DNA from: Rhodobacter maris
GTDB taxonomy: Bacteria; Pseudomonadota; Alphaproteobacteria; Rhodobacterales; Rhodobacteraceae
DNA length: 64,000 bases
Assembly (NCBI RefSeq): GCF_900217815.1
Contig: NZ_OBMT01000004.1
Location: 62,001-126,000 of the forward strand
Direction of reading: 5' to 3'
A program made the position numbers and the translations under genes. This document shows, piece after piece, positions 53,739-62,756 of this stretch. The notes under the pieces were generated by a model. It did not search any database. It was not told where the DNA came from and was given only the letters and a program-made list of their open reading frames with translations. Every line of letters begins with the position of its first letter. The first letter of the stretch is position 1.

Positions 53739-54500
53739 TCAGAGCCGGATCGCCGAGATCAGCCGACCGTAATCGACTTCTCCCAGGTGAGTCGTGCGGC
53801 GGTAGGAATAGAACCGCTCGGGGTCGGAATAGGTGCAGTGCCGCGTCCATTCGGCCGCGCCCACCCCCGCGGCCCGCAGCCGCGCGAGGCTGTAGGCGGG
53901 CAGATCGAACATCGGTTTTCCGTTCGGCCCGGCCGCAAAGAACCGTGCGTTTTCCGCATCCTCGACGAGGAAATTTTCCATGAAATCATGGCCCACTTCA
54001 TAGGCCCGCTGGGAGATGCAGGGCCCGATCACCGCGGTGATCTGTGCGCGCCGCGCGCCCAGCCGCTCCATCGCGGCAAGCGTCTCCTCGAGGATGCCGT
54101 CGAGACTGCCGCGCCAGCCCGCATGGGCCGCGCCGATCACCCCGGCCCTGCGGTCGGCAAAGAGCACTGGCTGGCAATCGGCGGTGAGCACGGTGAGCAG
54201 GAGCCCCGGCGTCGCCGTCACCAGCCCGTCGGCCTGCACCTTTCCGTCGAAGGGGGCGTCAACGGCGACCACATGGGCCGAATGCACCTGCCAGATCCCC
54301 ACCATCGCCGCGGGCGCCACCCCCATCGCCTCGGCCACCCGGGCGCGGTTGAGCGCCACGGCTTCGGTCTGGTCGGAAGAGCCATGGCCACAGTTGAGCC
54401 CGGCAAAAACACCCGAGGAGGCACCGCCCTTGCGGGTAAAAAAGCCATGCGGCGTGCCGGCAAGCGCCGGTGCAGTCAGGATTTCGAGCGTGGTGGGCAT
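53739..54500 (-). CDS. pgeF: Purine nucleoside phosphorylase / peptidoglycan-editing factor (YfiH/LACC1 family)
   Basis: A 253-residue multicopper-like fold enzyme of the YlmD/YfiH/LACC1 family. Members act on purine nucleosides, and the E. coli homologue corrects peptidoglycan precursors. Marks: HGFFTRKGGASSGVFAGLNC, QVHSAHVV, LTADCQPVLFAD with the zinc cysteine, GAAHAGWRGSLDGILEETL, and the closing DPERFYSYRRTTHLGEVDYG. The start at ATG 54500 lies 11 bases after the methyltransferase stop, third in the lgt-NDUFAF7-pgeF operon. Confidence 0.92.
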   Translation of the reverse strand: MPTTLEILTAPALAGTPHGFFTRKGGASSGVFAGLNCGHGSSDQTEAVALNRARVAEAMGVAPAAMVGIWQVHSAHVVAVDAPFDGKVQADGLVTATPGLLLTVLTADCQPVLFADRRAGVIGAAHAGWRGSLDGILEETLAAMERLGARRAQITAVIGPCISQRAYEVGHDFMENFLVEDAENARFFAAGPNGKPMFDLPAYSLARLRAAGVGAAEWTRHCTYSDPERFYSYRRTTHLGEVDYGRLISAIRL

Positions 54501-54511
54501 GGTCGGGTCGG

Positions 54512-55609
54512 TCAGGCCTGGAGGGGAGAGGAGGGATGGGCAAGGTCGAAGCCCGGCGGCAGCGGGGCGGTGGCAGGGTAGATGGCAAGGCTTTGGAACA
54601 CCTGACCCATTTCTTCGGGATGGGTCAAGCGCCGATGCGCGGCAACATGGGCCTCCAGGGCCGCCCCCGACAGCGCACGGGCAAGCGCCTCGGCGCGGGG
54701 GGTGATGCCGAGCCGTTCCAGAACCACGCCCTGCGCGGTCATCGCCGAGACCGCGGCACCGGCCGCGCGTGCGGCTGCGGCAAGAGGCGCAAAAGCGACA
54801 TGGGCGGTCAGATCCGCTTCTCCCGGCATTGCGAACGGGTCGCAGGGCGCATGGTCCCTGACCGCCTGAAACGTGTCGCCGAGGCTCGTCCAATGGCCAT
54901 AATCGACGATCAGGGCCACGCCGCCATGGCGCACGATCCGCCCCGCGATCTCGTCCATGATCGGCGGGCCGGCAGGGCAGATCTCGACCACATCGCCCGG
55001 TCGGGTGTCTGCAAGCCGCGGCTCGAGCGCGGCAAGCCGCGTCGGCGGAGCCAGACCGGGGATGAGACGGTCTGCGCTCAGACCCACCTGCCGCTCCGCC
55101 CAGCCCGCCTCGACGCGGACAAACTGACGGATCGGCAGCGCATCGAAGAATTCGTTCGCCAGCAGAAAGAGCGGCGCCTCGGGCAAGCTTGCGATGTTTT
55201 CATGCCAGGTCACGGCACGGGGCGCGAGCCGGTCGCGCTGAAGCGCACGCAGCTTGGGCGAAGCCTCGACCAGATGCACTTCCGCCGCGGCCGCCATCCC
55301 CGGCACAGCGCGGATCGCGCGCAGCACATCGGCCATCAACGTGCCACGCCCGGGCCCGCATTCGGCGAGCGTGAAAGGGGCGGGCCGCCCCTGATCAAGC
55401 CAGACCTGCGCAAGGCAGAGCCCGAGCATTTCGCCGAACATCTGGCTGATCTCGGGCGCCGTGATGAAATCGCCCCCGCGCCCGAACGGGTCGCGGGTAG
55501 CATAATAGCCGTGTTCGGGATGCAGCAGGCATTCGGCCATATAGGCATCCAGCGGGATCGGCCCCTCCGCCGCAATCCGGCGCAGAAAAATTTCTGCAAG
55601 CCGCGTCAT
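54512..55609 (-). CDS. SAM-dependent methyltransferase, NDUFAF7/MidA family
   Basis: A 365-residue class I methyltransferase of the family whose mitochondrial member (NDUFAF7) methylates an arginine of complex I subunit NDUFS2. Marks: [40 protein letters not shown], the SAM loop [20 protein letters not shown] and [17 protein letters not shown] role on NuoD/NuoCD in this bacterium is inference. The ATG overlaps the lgt stop by 4 bases. Confidence 0.93.
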   Translation of the reverse strand: MTRLAEIFLRRIAAEGPIPLDAYMAECLLHPEHGYYATRDPFGRGGDFITAPEISQMFGEMLGLCLAQVWLDQGRPAPFTLAECGPGRGTLMADVLRAIRAVPGMAAAAEVHLVEASPKLRALQRDRLAPRAVTWHENIASLPEAPLFLLANEFFDALPIRQFVRVEAGWAERQVGLSADRLIPGLAPPTRLAALEPRLADTRPGDVVEICPAGPPIMDEIAGRIVRHGGVALIVDYGHWTSLGDTFQAVRDHAPCDPFAMPGEADLTAHVAFAPLAAAARAAGAAVSAMTAQGVVLERLGITPRAEALARALSGAALEAHVAAHRRLTHPEEMGQVFQSLAIYPATAPLPPGFDLAHPSSPLQA

Positions 55610-56496
55610 GCCCGGCCCCGGGCGCGGGCACGGGCGCGCAGGACAAAGAAGAACCCGACCAGGATCATCGGGATCGACAGCACCTGCCCCATCGTCAGCC
55701 CCGCTTCGCCGATTTGCCAGACATAGCCCATCGGATTGGTCGCGGAGGTGAATTGAAGATCGGGCTGGCGGAACAACTCGACGAAGGCGCGCGCCGCGCC
55801 GTAACCTGCCAGAAACACCCCCATCACCTGCCCCGGGCGACGCAGCGCCCCCGTGACGGCGAGGCTCCAGAGGATCACGCCAAGCAAGATCCCCTCAAGC
55901 CCGGCCTCGTAAAGCTGCGAGGGGTGACGGGCGCAGATCCCGTCGATCTGGCCCGCCCAGCCGTGGCAGGTCTGTGCCGCCTCGGTCGGAAAAATGACGC
56001 CCCAGGGCAGGTCGGTCGGGCGCCCCCAGAGTTCGGGCTTGATGAAATTGGCGATACGGCCGAAAAACAGCCCGATCGGCGCCACAAGGGCAAAGGCATC
56101 GCCCACCGAGAGCGCCGGATAGCGGCCCCGCCAGCAAAACCACAGCCCCGCCACGACGACGCCGAGAAAACCGCCGTGAAAGGCCATCCCCCCTTCCCAG
56201 AGGCGGAGCACGGCGAGCGGGTCGGCGAGATAGGTCGCGGGGTCATAAAAGATCACATAGCCGAGACGGCCGCCGAGAATCACGCCCAGAATCACTGCGG
56301 TAAGCAGATCCTCGACCCGCTCGGCCGGCATCGGCGCAACGCCGCCCCAGAGCCGGGGCCGCCGCATCAGCGCCATGACGATGCGCCAGCCCGCGATCAA
56401 CCCGGCGATATAGGCCAGCGCATACCAGCGGATCGGCAGGCCAAGGCCCGGAATCACGAAAGCGTCGGGGGAAATCTCGGGGAATGGGATCGCCAT
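55606..56496 (-). CDS. lgt: Prolipoprotein diacylglyceryl transferase
   Basis: Inner-membrane enzyme that attaches diacylglycerol to lipoprotein cysteines. It has 296 residues and seven membrane segments, with the signature [16 protein letters not shown] near residue 75, [16 protein letters not shown] near 105 and the conserved [20 protein letters not shown] near 145 (the Lgt signature). It is first in a minus-strand operon with the NDUFAF7-like and pgeF genes. Divergent from ubiK. Confidence 0.96.
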   Translation of the reverse strand: MAIPFPEISPDAFVIPGLGLPIRWYALAYIAGLIAGWRIVMALMRRPRLWGGVAPMPAERVEDLLTAVILGVILGGRLGYVIFYDPATYLADPLAVLRLWEGGMAFHGGFLGVVVAGLWFCWRGRYPALSVGDAFALVAPIGLFFGRIANFIKPELWGRPTDLPWGVIFPTEAAQTCHGWAGQIDGICARHPSQLYEAGLEGILLGVILWSLAVTGALRRPGQVMGVFLAGYGAARAFVELFRQPDLQFTSATNPMGYVWQIGEAGLTMGQVLSIPMILVGFFFVLRARARARGRA

Positions 56497-56661
56497 CTGG
56501 TCCTCGCTGATCCGGTCGCATCTGCCGCGCGGCCAAAAGGCCCGCCTGCTGCGGCGAAGTCAACCGCTCTCGCGGCCCCTCACGGCCTTGTCTCCGCGCG
56601 CGAGCGCGACCATATAGGGGCGAAGGTCGGGCGGCCGCCCGGGGTCCAAGAGGGAAAAGCG

Positions 56662-56901
56662 ATGCAATCTTCGAACAAGATTTTCGACGAGATGTCGAAA
56701 CTGATGACCAATGCGATGGGCGTTGCTCAAGGCGCCAAGACGGAAGCCGAGACGGCGATGAAAAGCTGGATGGACCGCTGGCTTGCCGAACGTGACTTCG
56801 TCACCCGCGAGGAATTTGACGCGGTGAAGGCGATGGCGATCAAGGCGCGCGAGGAAAACGAGGTGCTGAAAGCCCGTCTCGACGCGCTCGAAGCAAAATA
56901 A
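56662..56901 (+). CDS. ubiK: UbiK-family accessory factor (BMFP)
   Basis: A 79-residue coiled-coil protein of the UbiK/YqiC type, an accessory factor for aerobic ubiquinone synthesis that binds lipids and the Ubi complex. It opens NKIFDEMSKLMTNAMGVAQG and ends with the family helix LAERDFVTREEFDAVKAMAI then an EENEVLKARLDALE coiled coil. GAGGGAAAAGCG precedes the ATG. A hairpin with TTTG follows the gene. Confidence 0.92.
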   Translation: MQSSNKIFDEMSKLMTNAMGVAQGAKTEAETAMKSWMDRWLAERDFVTREEFDAVKAMAIKAREENEVLKARLDALEAK

Positions 56902-56950
56902 GCCGCACGGGCCCGCCCCTTGAGGGCAGCGGGCCGCCATGCCGCCCCCG

Positions 56951-56981
56951 AAGCACCCCGGCAAGATCGCGCGGGGTGCTT
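56951..56981 (+). terminator. Hairpin after ubiK
   Basis: A 10-bp stem AAGCACCCCG / CGGGGTGCTT with an 11-base loop and a short T run lies 50 bases past the ubiK stop. Confidence 0.65.
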
Positions 56982-57059
56982 TGCAATTTCGCCCGCCTGC
57001 CCGCCCCTGCGAAACAGCACACCGCTCCCCCCTTCGACTTTGCTCAATATCCCGGGGGT

Positions 57060-57104
57060 CCGGGGGCGGAGCCCCCGGCGGGTCGTCCCGGCCCTGCCGG
57101 GACG
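57060..57104 (-). repeat. Double-hairpin element after the DUF6476 gene
   Basis: Two 8-bp stems: CCGGGGGC / GCCCCCGG (57060-57078) and CGTCCCGG / CCGGGACG (57084-57104), joined by GCGGGTCG. The arrangement, linker and flanking GAAAC are shared with 52450-52498. The left flank (AATATCCCGGGGGTCC) is shared with 26251-26267. It is a probable terminator of the minus-strand gene ending at 57109. Confidence 0.7.
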
Positions 57105-57108
57105 AAAC

Positions 57109-57411
57109 TCACTCAAGCGCCACGTCCTGCACCAGCGCACCGTCGGGGCGGTAGACAAGCACCCGCCCGGTATCGCTCACCACCACGGTGAAGCCCCGCC
57201 CGAAGGTGACCGTCTCCGCCTTCACCCCGTCCGGCAGCACGATCTGCTCGGGCAGCCTTGGCAATACCGGCGCACGCGGCAGCCGCGTGACAAGGAGCCC
57301 GATGATCGTTACAAGGCCCACGATCATCACCCCGGCGAGCGTCGTGGTGAGCAGCTTCAGAAATCTCACCTCGGGCGGCGGGGCCGGATCGGAAGGCATC
57401 ATGTCGGACAT
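57109..57411 (-). CDS. DUF6476 family membrane protein
   Basis: A 100-residue protein with one membrane helix (FLKLLTTTLAGVMIVGLVTI, then IGLLVT) near residues 17-42. A small outward beta domain follows (LPEQIVLPDGVKAETVTFGR, then GFTVVVSDTGRVLVYRPDG), characteristic of DUF6476 in Rhodobacterales; function unknown. The ATG at 57411 is supported by a strong AGGAGGTGAGACGCG site. Its first 11 bases overlap the start of divergent rluD, so each gene's ribosome site or promoter lies within or next to the other's 5' end. Confidence 0.88.
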   Translation of the reverse strand: MSDMMPSDPAPPPEVRFLKLLTTTLAGVMIVGLVTIIGLLVTRLPRAPVLPRLPEQIVLPDGVKAETVTFGRGFTVVVSDTGRVLVYRPDGALVQDVALE

Positions 57412-58444
57412 CGCGTCTCACCTCCTGCGCATCGAGATCGGCGACAACCCCGCCGAACGGCTTGATAAGGCATTGGCCGCGCTTGTGCCAGAAGAAGCCG
57501 CCCTCTCCCGCTCGCGCCTTGCCAAGCTGATCGCGGAGGGTGCCGTCACAAAGGACGGCGCCGCCGTCACTGACATCAAGGCGAAGGTCGCTGCGGGCGA
57601 GATCTATGAAATCACCCTCGCGGCCCCCCGTGCGGTCGAGACCGCGGCGCAGGACATTCCGCTTTCCGTGCTCTGGGAAGACGACGACCTGATCGTGATC
57701 GACAAGCCCGCGGGCCTCGTCGTCCACCCGGCGCCAGGCTCGGAAGACGGCACGCTGGTGAACGCGCTTTTGCACCATTTCGGCGGCAGGCTTTCCGGCA
57801 TCGGTGGCGAAGCCCGGCCCGGCATCGTGCACCGGATCGACAAGGAGACCTCGGGTCTTCTCGTCGTCGCCAAATCCGACCGCGCCCATCACGGGCTCGC
57901 GCATCAGTTCGAAAAGCACACGGTGCATCGCCATTACAGCGCGCTCGTCTACGGCCTGCCCTCGGCCGCCGATCCGCGGCTGCGCGGCATCCGCGGCGTG
58001 AATTTCGAGGCCGGCAACATCCTCAAGATCACCTCGCAACTTGCCCGCCACCCGACCGATCGGCAGCGTCAGGCGGTGCTCTTCACGGGCGGACGCCATG
58101 CCGTCACCCGCGCCCGCGTGGTCGAAAGCTTCGCCGGTGTCGCGGCGCTCGTCGATTGCTGGCTCGAGACCGGGCGCACGCATCAGATCCGCGTGCATAT
58201 GGCCCATGTTGGGCATGGGCTCGTCGGCGATCCGACCTATGGCGGCAAGCGCAAGCTGCCGGCGCGGCTGATCGGGGCTGAGGCGGCCACCGCCGTCGCC
58301 GCCTTCCCGCGTCAGGCACTCCATGCCGCCACGCTCGGCTTCACCCATCCGGTGACGGGGGAGGAGCTGAGCTTCACCTCGCCGCTCCCCGCCGATCTGA
58401 CCGCGCTGATCGAGACCCTGCGGCAGGCTTCAGCAACGCCCTGA
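57401..58444 (+). CDS. rluD: Ribosomal large subunit pseudouridine synthase D
   Basis: RluA-family enzyme making pseudouridines in 23S rRNA helix 69. It is 347 residues from ATG 57401 (GGAAGGCATC just upstream). The N-terminal S4 domain is AALSRSRLAKLIAEGAVTKD. The catalytic core has the aspartate in IVHRIDKETSGLLVVAKSD, preceded by LIVIDKPAGLVVHPAPGSED, and later TGRTHQIRVHMAHVGHGLVG. It precedes rpoH on the same strand; the gap of 152 bases contains an rpoH-type promoter. Confidence 0.93.
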   Translation: MSDIASHLLRIEIGDNPAERLDKALAALVPEEAALSRSRLAKLIAEGAVTKDGAAVTDIKAKVAAGEIYEITLAAPRAVETAAQDIPLSVLWEDDDLIVIDKPAGLVVHPAPGSEDGTLVNALLHHFGGRLSGIGGEARPGIVHRIDKETSGLLVVAKSDRAHHGLAHQFEKHTVHRHYSALVYGLPSAADPRLRGIRGVNFEAGNILKITSQLARHPTDRQRQAVLFTGGRHAVTRARVVESFAGVAALVDCWLETGRTHQIRVHMAHVGHGLVGDPTYGGKRKLPARLIGAEAATAVAAFPRQALHAATLGFTHPVTGEELSFTSPLPADLTALIETLRQASATP

Positions 58445-58539
58445 GCGCTCACAGTTCCGTCAAGCCCGCTTGCCCTGCGCCGGAAAGCGGTTCATGGTCC
58501 GTTCAGCCCCCGAGACCGGATGCCCGCCGCCCGCCTGCC

Positions 58540-58568
58540 CTTGAAAGCCGGAGCGCCGGGCCCCATTT
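58540..58568 (+). promoter_or_regulatory. Heat-shock (sigma-32-type) promoter of rpoH
   Basis: CTTGAAA (58540-58546), a 14-base spacer and CCCCATTT (58561-58568) match the sigma-32 consensus CTTGAAA-N13-16-CCCCATnT. It lies 28 bases before the rpoH start, so this RpoH, or a second RpoH, probably drives its own gene. Confidence 0.8.
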
Positions 58569-58596
58569 TCCGGGGTCGAAGGGAGAATGACCGCCG

Positions 58597-59496
58597 ATGA
58601 GCACCTATGCCAACCTGCCAGCCCCCAGCCCCGAACAGGGCCTGAACCGCTATCTGCAGGAGATCCGGAAGTTTCCGCTTCTGGAACCGGAAGAGGAATA
58701 CATGCTCGCCAAGGCCTGGGTCGACCATCAGGATCCGCAGTCGGCGCATAGGCTCGTCACCTCGCATCTGCGGCTCGCCGCAAAAATCGCCATGGGCTAT
58801 CGCGGCTACGGCCTGCCGCAGGCCGAGGTGATCTCCGAGGCGAATGTGGGGCTGATGCAGGCGGTGAAACGCTTCGATCCGGAGCGCGGCTTCCGGCTCG
58901 CCACCTATGCGATGTGGTGGATCCGCGCCGCGATCCAGGAATATATCCTGCGCTCTTGGAGCCTTGTGAAGCTCGGCACCACCTCGGCGCAGAAAAAGCT
59001 GTTCTTCAACCTGCGCAAGGCAAAATCGAAGATCGGCGCATTGGAAGAGGGCGATCTGCGCCCCGATGCGGTGGCCCAGATCGCCAAGGATCTCAACGTC
59101 TCGGAAGATGACGTGGTGGAGATGAACCGCCGCCTTGCGGGATCGGATGCCTCGCTCAACGCGCAGGTGGGCTCGGCCGATGGCGACAGCGCCACGCAAT
59201 GGCAGGACTGGCTTGAGGACGAGACCGCCGATCAGGCCGAGGCCTATGCCGAGGCTGACGAACTGGAAGCACGTCGCGCCATGCTGATTGCGGCGATGGA
59301 TGTGCTCAACGAGCGCGAGCGCGATATTCTGATGGCGCGACGGCTGCGCGATGAGCCGGTGACGCTTGAGGAGCTTTCGGGCCAGTATGAGGTGAGCCGC
59401 GAGCGGATCCGCCAGATCGAGGTGCGCGCCTTCGAGAAGCTGCAAAACCGCATGAAAGCGCTCGCAAAAGAAAAGGGCATGGCGCTCTTCGGCTGA
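58597..59496 (+). CDS. rpoH: RNA polymerase sigma factor RpoH (sigma-32)
   Basis: Heat-shock sigma factor of 299 residues. It contains sigma region 1.2-2 (GLNRYLQEIRKFPLLEPEEE, LVTSHLRLAAKIAMGYRGYG), region 2.4 near FRLATYAMWWIRAAIQEYIL, the RpoH box QKKLFFNLRKAKSKIG, and region 4 VTLEELSGQYEVSRERIRQI. A GAAGGGAGA site lies about 10 bases before the ATG at 58597. Rhodobacter species carry two RpoH proteins (RpoHI, RpoHII). Which one this is cannot be settled by eye, but the sigma-32-type promoter argues for the heat-shock (RpoHI-like) member. Confidence 0.95.
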   Translation: MSTYANLPAPSPEQGLNRYLQEIRKFPLLEPEEEYMLAKAWVDHQDPQSAHRLVTSHLRLAAKIAMGYRGYGLPQAEVISEANVGLMQAVKRFDPERGFRLATYAMWWIRAAIQEYILRSWSLVKLGTTSAQKKLFFNLRKAKSKIGALEEGDLRPDAVAQIAKDLNVSEDDVVEMNRRLAGSDASLNAQVGSADGDSATQWQDWLEDETADQAEAYAEADELEARRAMLIAAMDVLNERERDILMARRLRDEPVTLEELSGQYEVSRERIRQIEVRAFEKLQNRMKALAKEKGMALFG

Positions 59497-59502
59497 TCCA
59501 CC

Positions 59503-59531
59503 TTGCTGCCCCCTGCCGCGCGCGCTAGCCT
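59503..59531 (+). promoter_or_regulatory. Probable promoter of the Gfo/Idh/MocA gene
   Basis: TTGCTG (59503-59508), a 17-base spacer and TAGCCT (59526-59531) lie 28 bases before the start codon. Confidence 0.4.
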
Positions 59532-59559
59532 GACCGGGTTAGCGCAAACGGAGGGCAGG

Positions 59560-60531
59560 ATGGAACCGGTGAACTGGGGTATTCTGGGGGCGTCGAATTT
59601 CGCGGCCCATCGCATGGGGCCCGCGCTCCATGCCGCCCGGGGCTCGCGGCTTGCCGCGCTGGCAACCTCCAGCGCCGAAAAGGCCGCCCCCTTCGCGGCT
59701 TTCGCCCCGGGGCTGAAACTGCATGAGAGCTACGCGGCGCTGCTCGCCGATCCCGAGATCGAGGCGGTCTATATTCCGCTGCCGAACACGCTCCATGTGG
59801 AATGGGGGATCCGCGCGCTTGAGGCCGGCAAACATGTGCTGATCGAGAAGCCGCTGGCGATGACGGCCGCGGAGATCACCCCCCTGATCGCGGCGCGCGA
59901 CCGGGCGGGCAAATGCGCGGCCGAAGCCTATATGATCGTGCATCATCCGCAATGGCAACTGGTGCGGCGCTGGCTCGACGAGGGGCGGATCGGTCGGCTG
60001 AAACACGCCGATGTGGCCTTCACTTTCGACAATCCCGACCCAGCCAATATTCGCAACCGCGCCGATGTGGGGGGCGGCTCGATCCCCGATATCGGCGTTT
60101 ATGCCTATTCCTCGGTGCGTTTTGCCGCCCGTGCCGAACCGGTGACACTGCAGGCGAAGATCCGCCGCGAGAATGGCGTCGACACGTTCACGCAGGTCTG
60201 GGGCGATATGGCGGGGCCGGGCGGGCCGTTCAGCTTTGCCGCGCTCACCTCGACCCGGCTCTTTCCGCGTCAGGAGGTAACCTTTCAGGGCGAAACTGGC
60301 CGGATCACGCTTTCGGCCCCTTTCAACGCGGGCGTCTTCGGCGAGGGCCAGGTGAGCCTTCACGGCTTCAGCACGACCGAAACCCACCGCTTCCCGGGCG
60401 TGAACCAGTATGTGCTTCAGGTGGAGGCCTTTGTCGCCCATATCCGCGAAGATGTCCCCTTCGCCTGGACGCTGGAAGACGCCCGGAAAGGTCAGGCGAT
60501 GATCGACATGGTGCGCGCGGGCGAGATCTGA
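59560..60531 (+). CDS. Gfo/Idh/MocA family oxidoreductase
   Basis: A 323-residue NAD(P)-dependent oxidoreductase. The Rossmann opening is VNWGILGASNFAAHRMGPAL, with the family signature EAGKHVLIEKPLAMTAAEIT (the EKP lysine). CAAEAYMIVHHPQWQLVRRW and GGSIPDIGVYAYSSVRF are typical of the sugar or cyclitol dehydrogenase-like C-terminal domain. The substrate is unknown. It is closest in look to xylose or trans-dihydrodiol dehydrogenase-type members. GGAGGGCAGG precedes the ATG. Confidence 0.92.
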   Translation: MEPVNWGILGASNFAAHRMGPALHAARGSRLAALATSSAEKAAPFAAFAPGLKLHESYAALLADPEIEAVYIPLPNTLHVEWGIRALEAGKHVLIEKPLAMTAAEITPLIAARDRAGKCAAEAYMIVHHPQWQLVRRWLDEGRIGRLKHADVAFTFDNPDPANIRNRADVGGGSIPDIGVYAYSSVRFAARAEPVTLQAKIRRENGVDTFTQVWGDMAGPGGPFSFAALTSTRLFPRQEVTFQGETGRITLSAPFNAGVFGEGQVSLHGFSTTETHRFPGVNQYVLQVEAFVAHIREDVPFAWTLEDARKGQAMIDMVRAGEI

Positions 60532-60553
60532 CGCGCCCGGCGCCCCCTCCTCC

Positions 60554-61054
60554 TCAGGCCAGTTTTGCCAGCCGCTCCTCGAGCACGTCGAAGGGCACGC
60601 CGGGCTCATCTTTGGCGCAGCGGATCACCAGAGACGTCTTCACGCTCGCCACATTTTCCGCCGCGGTCAGCTCGCCGGTGAGAAAATTCTGGAACGTGCT
60701 CAGATCGGGCGCGGCGCATTTCAGCACGAAGTCGATCTCGCCATTGAGCATGTGGCATTCGCGCACGAGCGGCCAGGCCTTGCAGCGGCGCTCGAAGGCG
60801 CTCAGATCGGTCTCGGCCTGGGAATGCAGCCGCACCATCGCGAAGACCTGCACCTCGAAGCCCAGTTCGCGCGGGTTCACATCGGCATGGTAGCCGCGGA
60901 TATAGCCCGCCTCCTCCAGCGTGCGCACCCGGCGCAGACAGGGCGGCGCGGAGATCCCCACGCGCTTGGCGAGTTCCACGTTCGTCATGCGGCCGTCAGC
61001 CTGAAGCTCGGCCAGAATCTTCCGGTCGATCTCGTCGAGCTTGCTCGTGCCCAT
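60554..61054 (-). CDS. Lrp/AsnC family transcriptional regulator
   Basis: A 166-residue regulator. The N-terminal HTH is [20 protein letters not shown], then [20 protein letters not shown], followed by the RAM ligand domain ([39 protein letters not shown]). The start at ATG 61054 has CAAGGAGGGACGC upstream. It is divergent from trxB, a neighbourhood seen in other alphaproteobacteria. An almost perfect palindrome 12 bases upstream of the start suggests autoregulation. Confidence 0.93.
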   Translation of the reverse strand: MGTSKLDEIDRKILAELQADGRMTNVELAKRVGISAPPCLRRVRTLEEAGYIRGYHADVNPRELGFEVQVFAMVRLHSQAETDLSAFERRCKAWPLVRECHMLNGEIDFVLKCAAPDLSTFQNFLTGELTAAENVASVKTSLVIRCAKDEPGVPFDVLEERLAKLA

Positions 61055-61066
61055 GCGTCCCTCCTT

Positions 61067-61079
61067 GGTTGCGCAAACC
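61067..61079. promoter_or_regulatory. Palindrome upstream of the lrp-type gene
   Basis: GGTTGCGCAAACC is one base short of a 14-bp perfect palindrome and sits between the Lrp ribosome site and a TATATAAGG element (61088-61080 on the minus strand). It is a candidate Lrp autoregulatory site. Confidence 0.4.
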
Positions 61080-61239
61080 TTATATATCGGCGCCTTGGGG
61101 CGCAATATTGTTTCGCCCCGCCCGGCGCAAGCGCAATCCGCTCCCGAATCATGCCGCGAGCCCAGCGAAACGACGCCGGGCGCTTTCCCATCCTCTGCGT
61201 GACGCTTATATGAGCAGCAGGTTCAACAAGGAGCAGACG

Positions 61240-62190
61240 ATGGGTGAGACGAAACGGACGAAGCTCTTGATCATCGGGTCCGGTCCGGCAGGCTATACCG
61301 CCGCCGTCTATGCTTCGCGCGCGATGCTGAGCCCGGTTCTTGTGCAGGGGATGCAGCCGGGCGGGCAGCTCACGATCACCACCGAGGTGGAAAACTGGCC
61401 CGGCCGCACCGAGGTGCAGGGCCCCGATCTGATGGTGCAAATGGAAGAGCATGCCCGCGCGATGGGCACCGAGATCATCTCCGACATCATCACCAAGCTC
61501 GATCTGGGCGCCCGCCCCTTTGTTGCGACGGGCGATTCGGGCACGAGCTATATCGCGGATGCGGTGATTCTGGCGACGGGGGCACAGGCGCGCTGGCTTG
61601 GCCTGCCCTCTGAAAGCAAGTTCCAGGGCTTTGGTGTCTCGGCCTGCGCCACCTGCGACGGGTTCTTTTACCGTGGCAAGGAAGTGGTCGTGGTGGGCGG
61701 CGGCAATGCCGCGGTCGAGGAGGCGATGTTCCTGACCAATTTCGCTACCAAGGTCACGGTGATTCACCGCCGCGACAGCTTCCGCGCCGAGAAGATCCTG
61801 ATCGAGCGGCTGATGAAAAACCCGAAAATCGAAGTGATCTGGGATTCGGTCGTCGAGGAGGTGCTGGGCACGGAGGCGCCCTTGGGCGTCACCGGCTGCC
61901 GGGTGAAAAATGTGAAAACCGGCGCCGAGACCGAGATCCCCTGCCACGGCTTCTTCGTGGCGATCGGCCATGCCCCGGCCTCGGAGCTGGTGAAGGACCA
62001 GTTGGACCTGCACCACGGCGGTTATGTGACGGTTGAACCGGGCACCACGCGCACCACCATTCCGGGCGTGTTCGCAGCGGGCGATCTCACAGACCATGTC
62101 TACCGTCAGGCCGTCACCTCCGCGGGGATGGGCTGCATGGCGGCGCTCGATGCCGAGCGCTGGCTTGCCGCCGAGGGCCTTGCGGAATGA
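61240..62190 (+). CDS. trxB: Thioredoxin-disulfide reductase
   Basis: NADPH-dependent flavoenzyme that reduces thioredoxin. It is 316 residues from ATG 61240 (AAGGAG upstream). The FAD motif is [20 protein letters not shown], the redox pair Cys136-Cys139 is in [14 protein letters not shown], the NADPH motif is [17 protein letters not shown], and the closing FAD motif is [20 protein letters not shown]. The last bases overlap the RES-domain gene (ATGA), so the two are translated together. Confidence 0.97.
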   Translation: MGETKRTKLLIIGSGPAGYTAAVYASRAMLSPVLVQGMQPGGQLTITTEVENWPGRTEVQGPDLMVQMEEHARAMGTEIISDIITKLDLGARPFVATGDSGTSYIADAVILATGAQARWLGLPSESKFQGFGVSACATCDGFFYRGKEVVVVGGGNAAVEEAMFLTNFATKVTVIHRRDSFRAEKILIERLMKNPKIEVIWDSVVEEVLGTEAPLGVTGCRVKNVKTGAETEIPCHGFFVAIGHAPASELVKDQLDLHHGGYVTVEPGTTRTTIPGVFAAGDLTDHVYRQAVTSAGMGCMAALDAERWLAAEGLAE

Positions 62191-62654
62191 TCCCCTTTTC
62201 CGGCACGGTCTGGCGCATTCTCGCCGCAGAGCGTGCCGGGGAGGCCACCGCCCCGGCGCGTCATCCGGAGGGGCGGTTTCACCATTCAGGGCAGACCGCG
62301 CTTTATGCCTCGCTTACGGCGGAGGGCGCGGGCGTTGCTATTGCGCGGTATCTTGCCCCCGGCGACGGGCCGCGGGTGATCGTGCCGCTGCGCGTGGAGG
62401 CCGCGCGGATTGCCGACCATCGCGGAGAGCCTGCACTTTCCGTGATCTGGCAAGAAGACCGCGCCGCCACCGGCGCCCCCTCCCCCACCTGGGCGTTTTC
62501 GGATGCGGCGCGCCGGGCCGGCGCGCAGGGGCTGCTCTATTCCTCGCGCTCGCGCCCCGAGCTTGCGCATCTCGTACTCTTCGATCTCTCGCCCGGGCTG
62601 CTGACGCCCGCAGACCCGCTGTGCTATGCTACTCAAGCCTTCCGCGAAGCCTGA
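62187..62654 (+). CDS. RES-domain protein (predicted NAD+ phosphorylase/glycohydrolase-type)
   Basis: A 155-residue RES-domain protein. The three landmark areas are the N-terminal arginine ([10 protein letters not shown]), [20 protein letters not shown] with the glutamate that follows, and [20 protein letters not shown] with the serine. RES toxins such as those of Pseudomonas and Mycobacterium degrade NAD+ and are normally encoded after an Xre-type antitoxin. Here no antitoxin is present. The gene overlaps trxB by ATGA and the next gene is on the other strand. It may be a domesticated or weakly active enzyme. Catalysis here is inferred from the family. Confidence 0.85.
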   Translation: MIPFSGTVWRILAAERAGEATAPARHPEGRFHHSGQTALYASLTAEGAGVAIARYLAPGDGPRVIVPLRVEAARIADHRGEPALSVIWQEDRAATGAPSPTWAFSDAARRAGAQGLLYSSRSRPELAHLVLFDLSPGLLTPADPLCYATQAFREA

Positions 62655-62756
62655 GAAAAACCACGGCATTGACCCTTGTCGGTTCCGCAATCGCATCGAG
62701 AGAGAGGCTTGCGCTGCATCGCCCGATTTTGAGCCGGATCGACCTTTCCGATCTGA

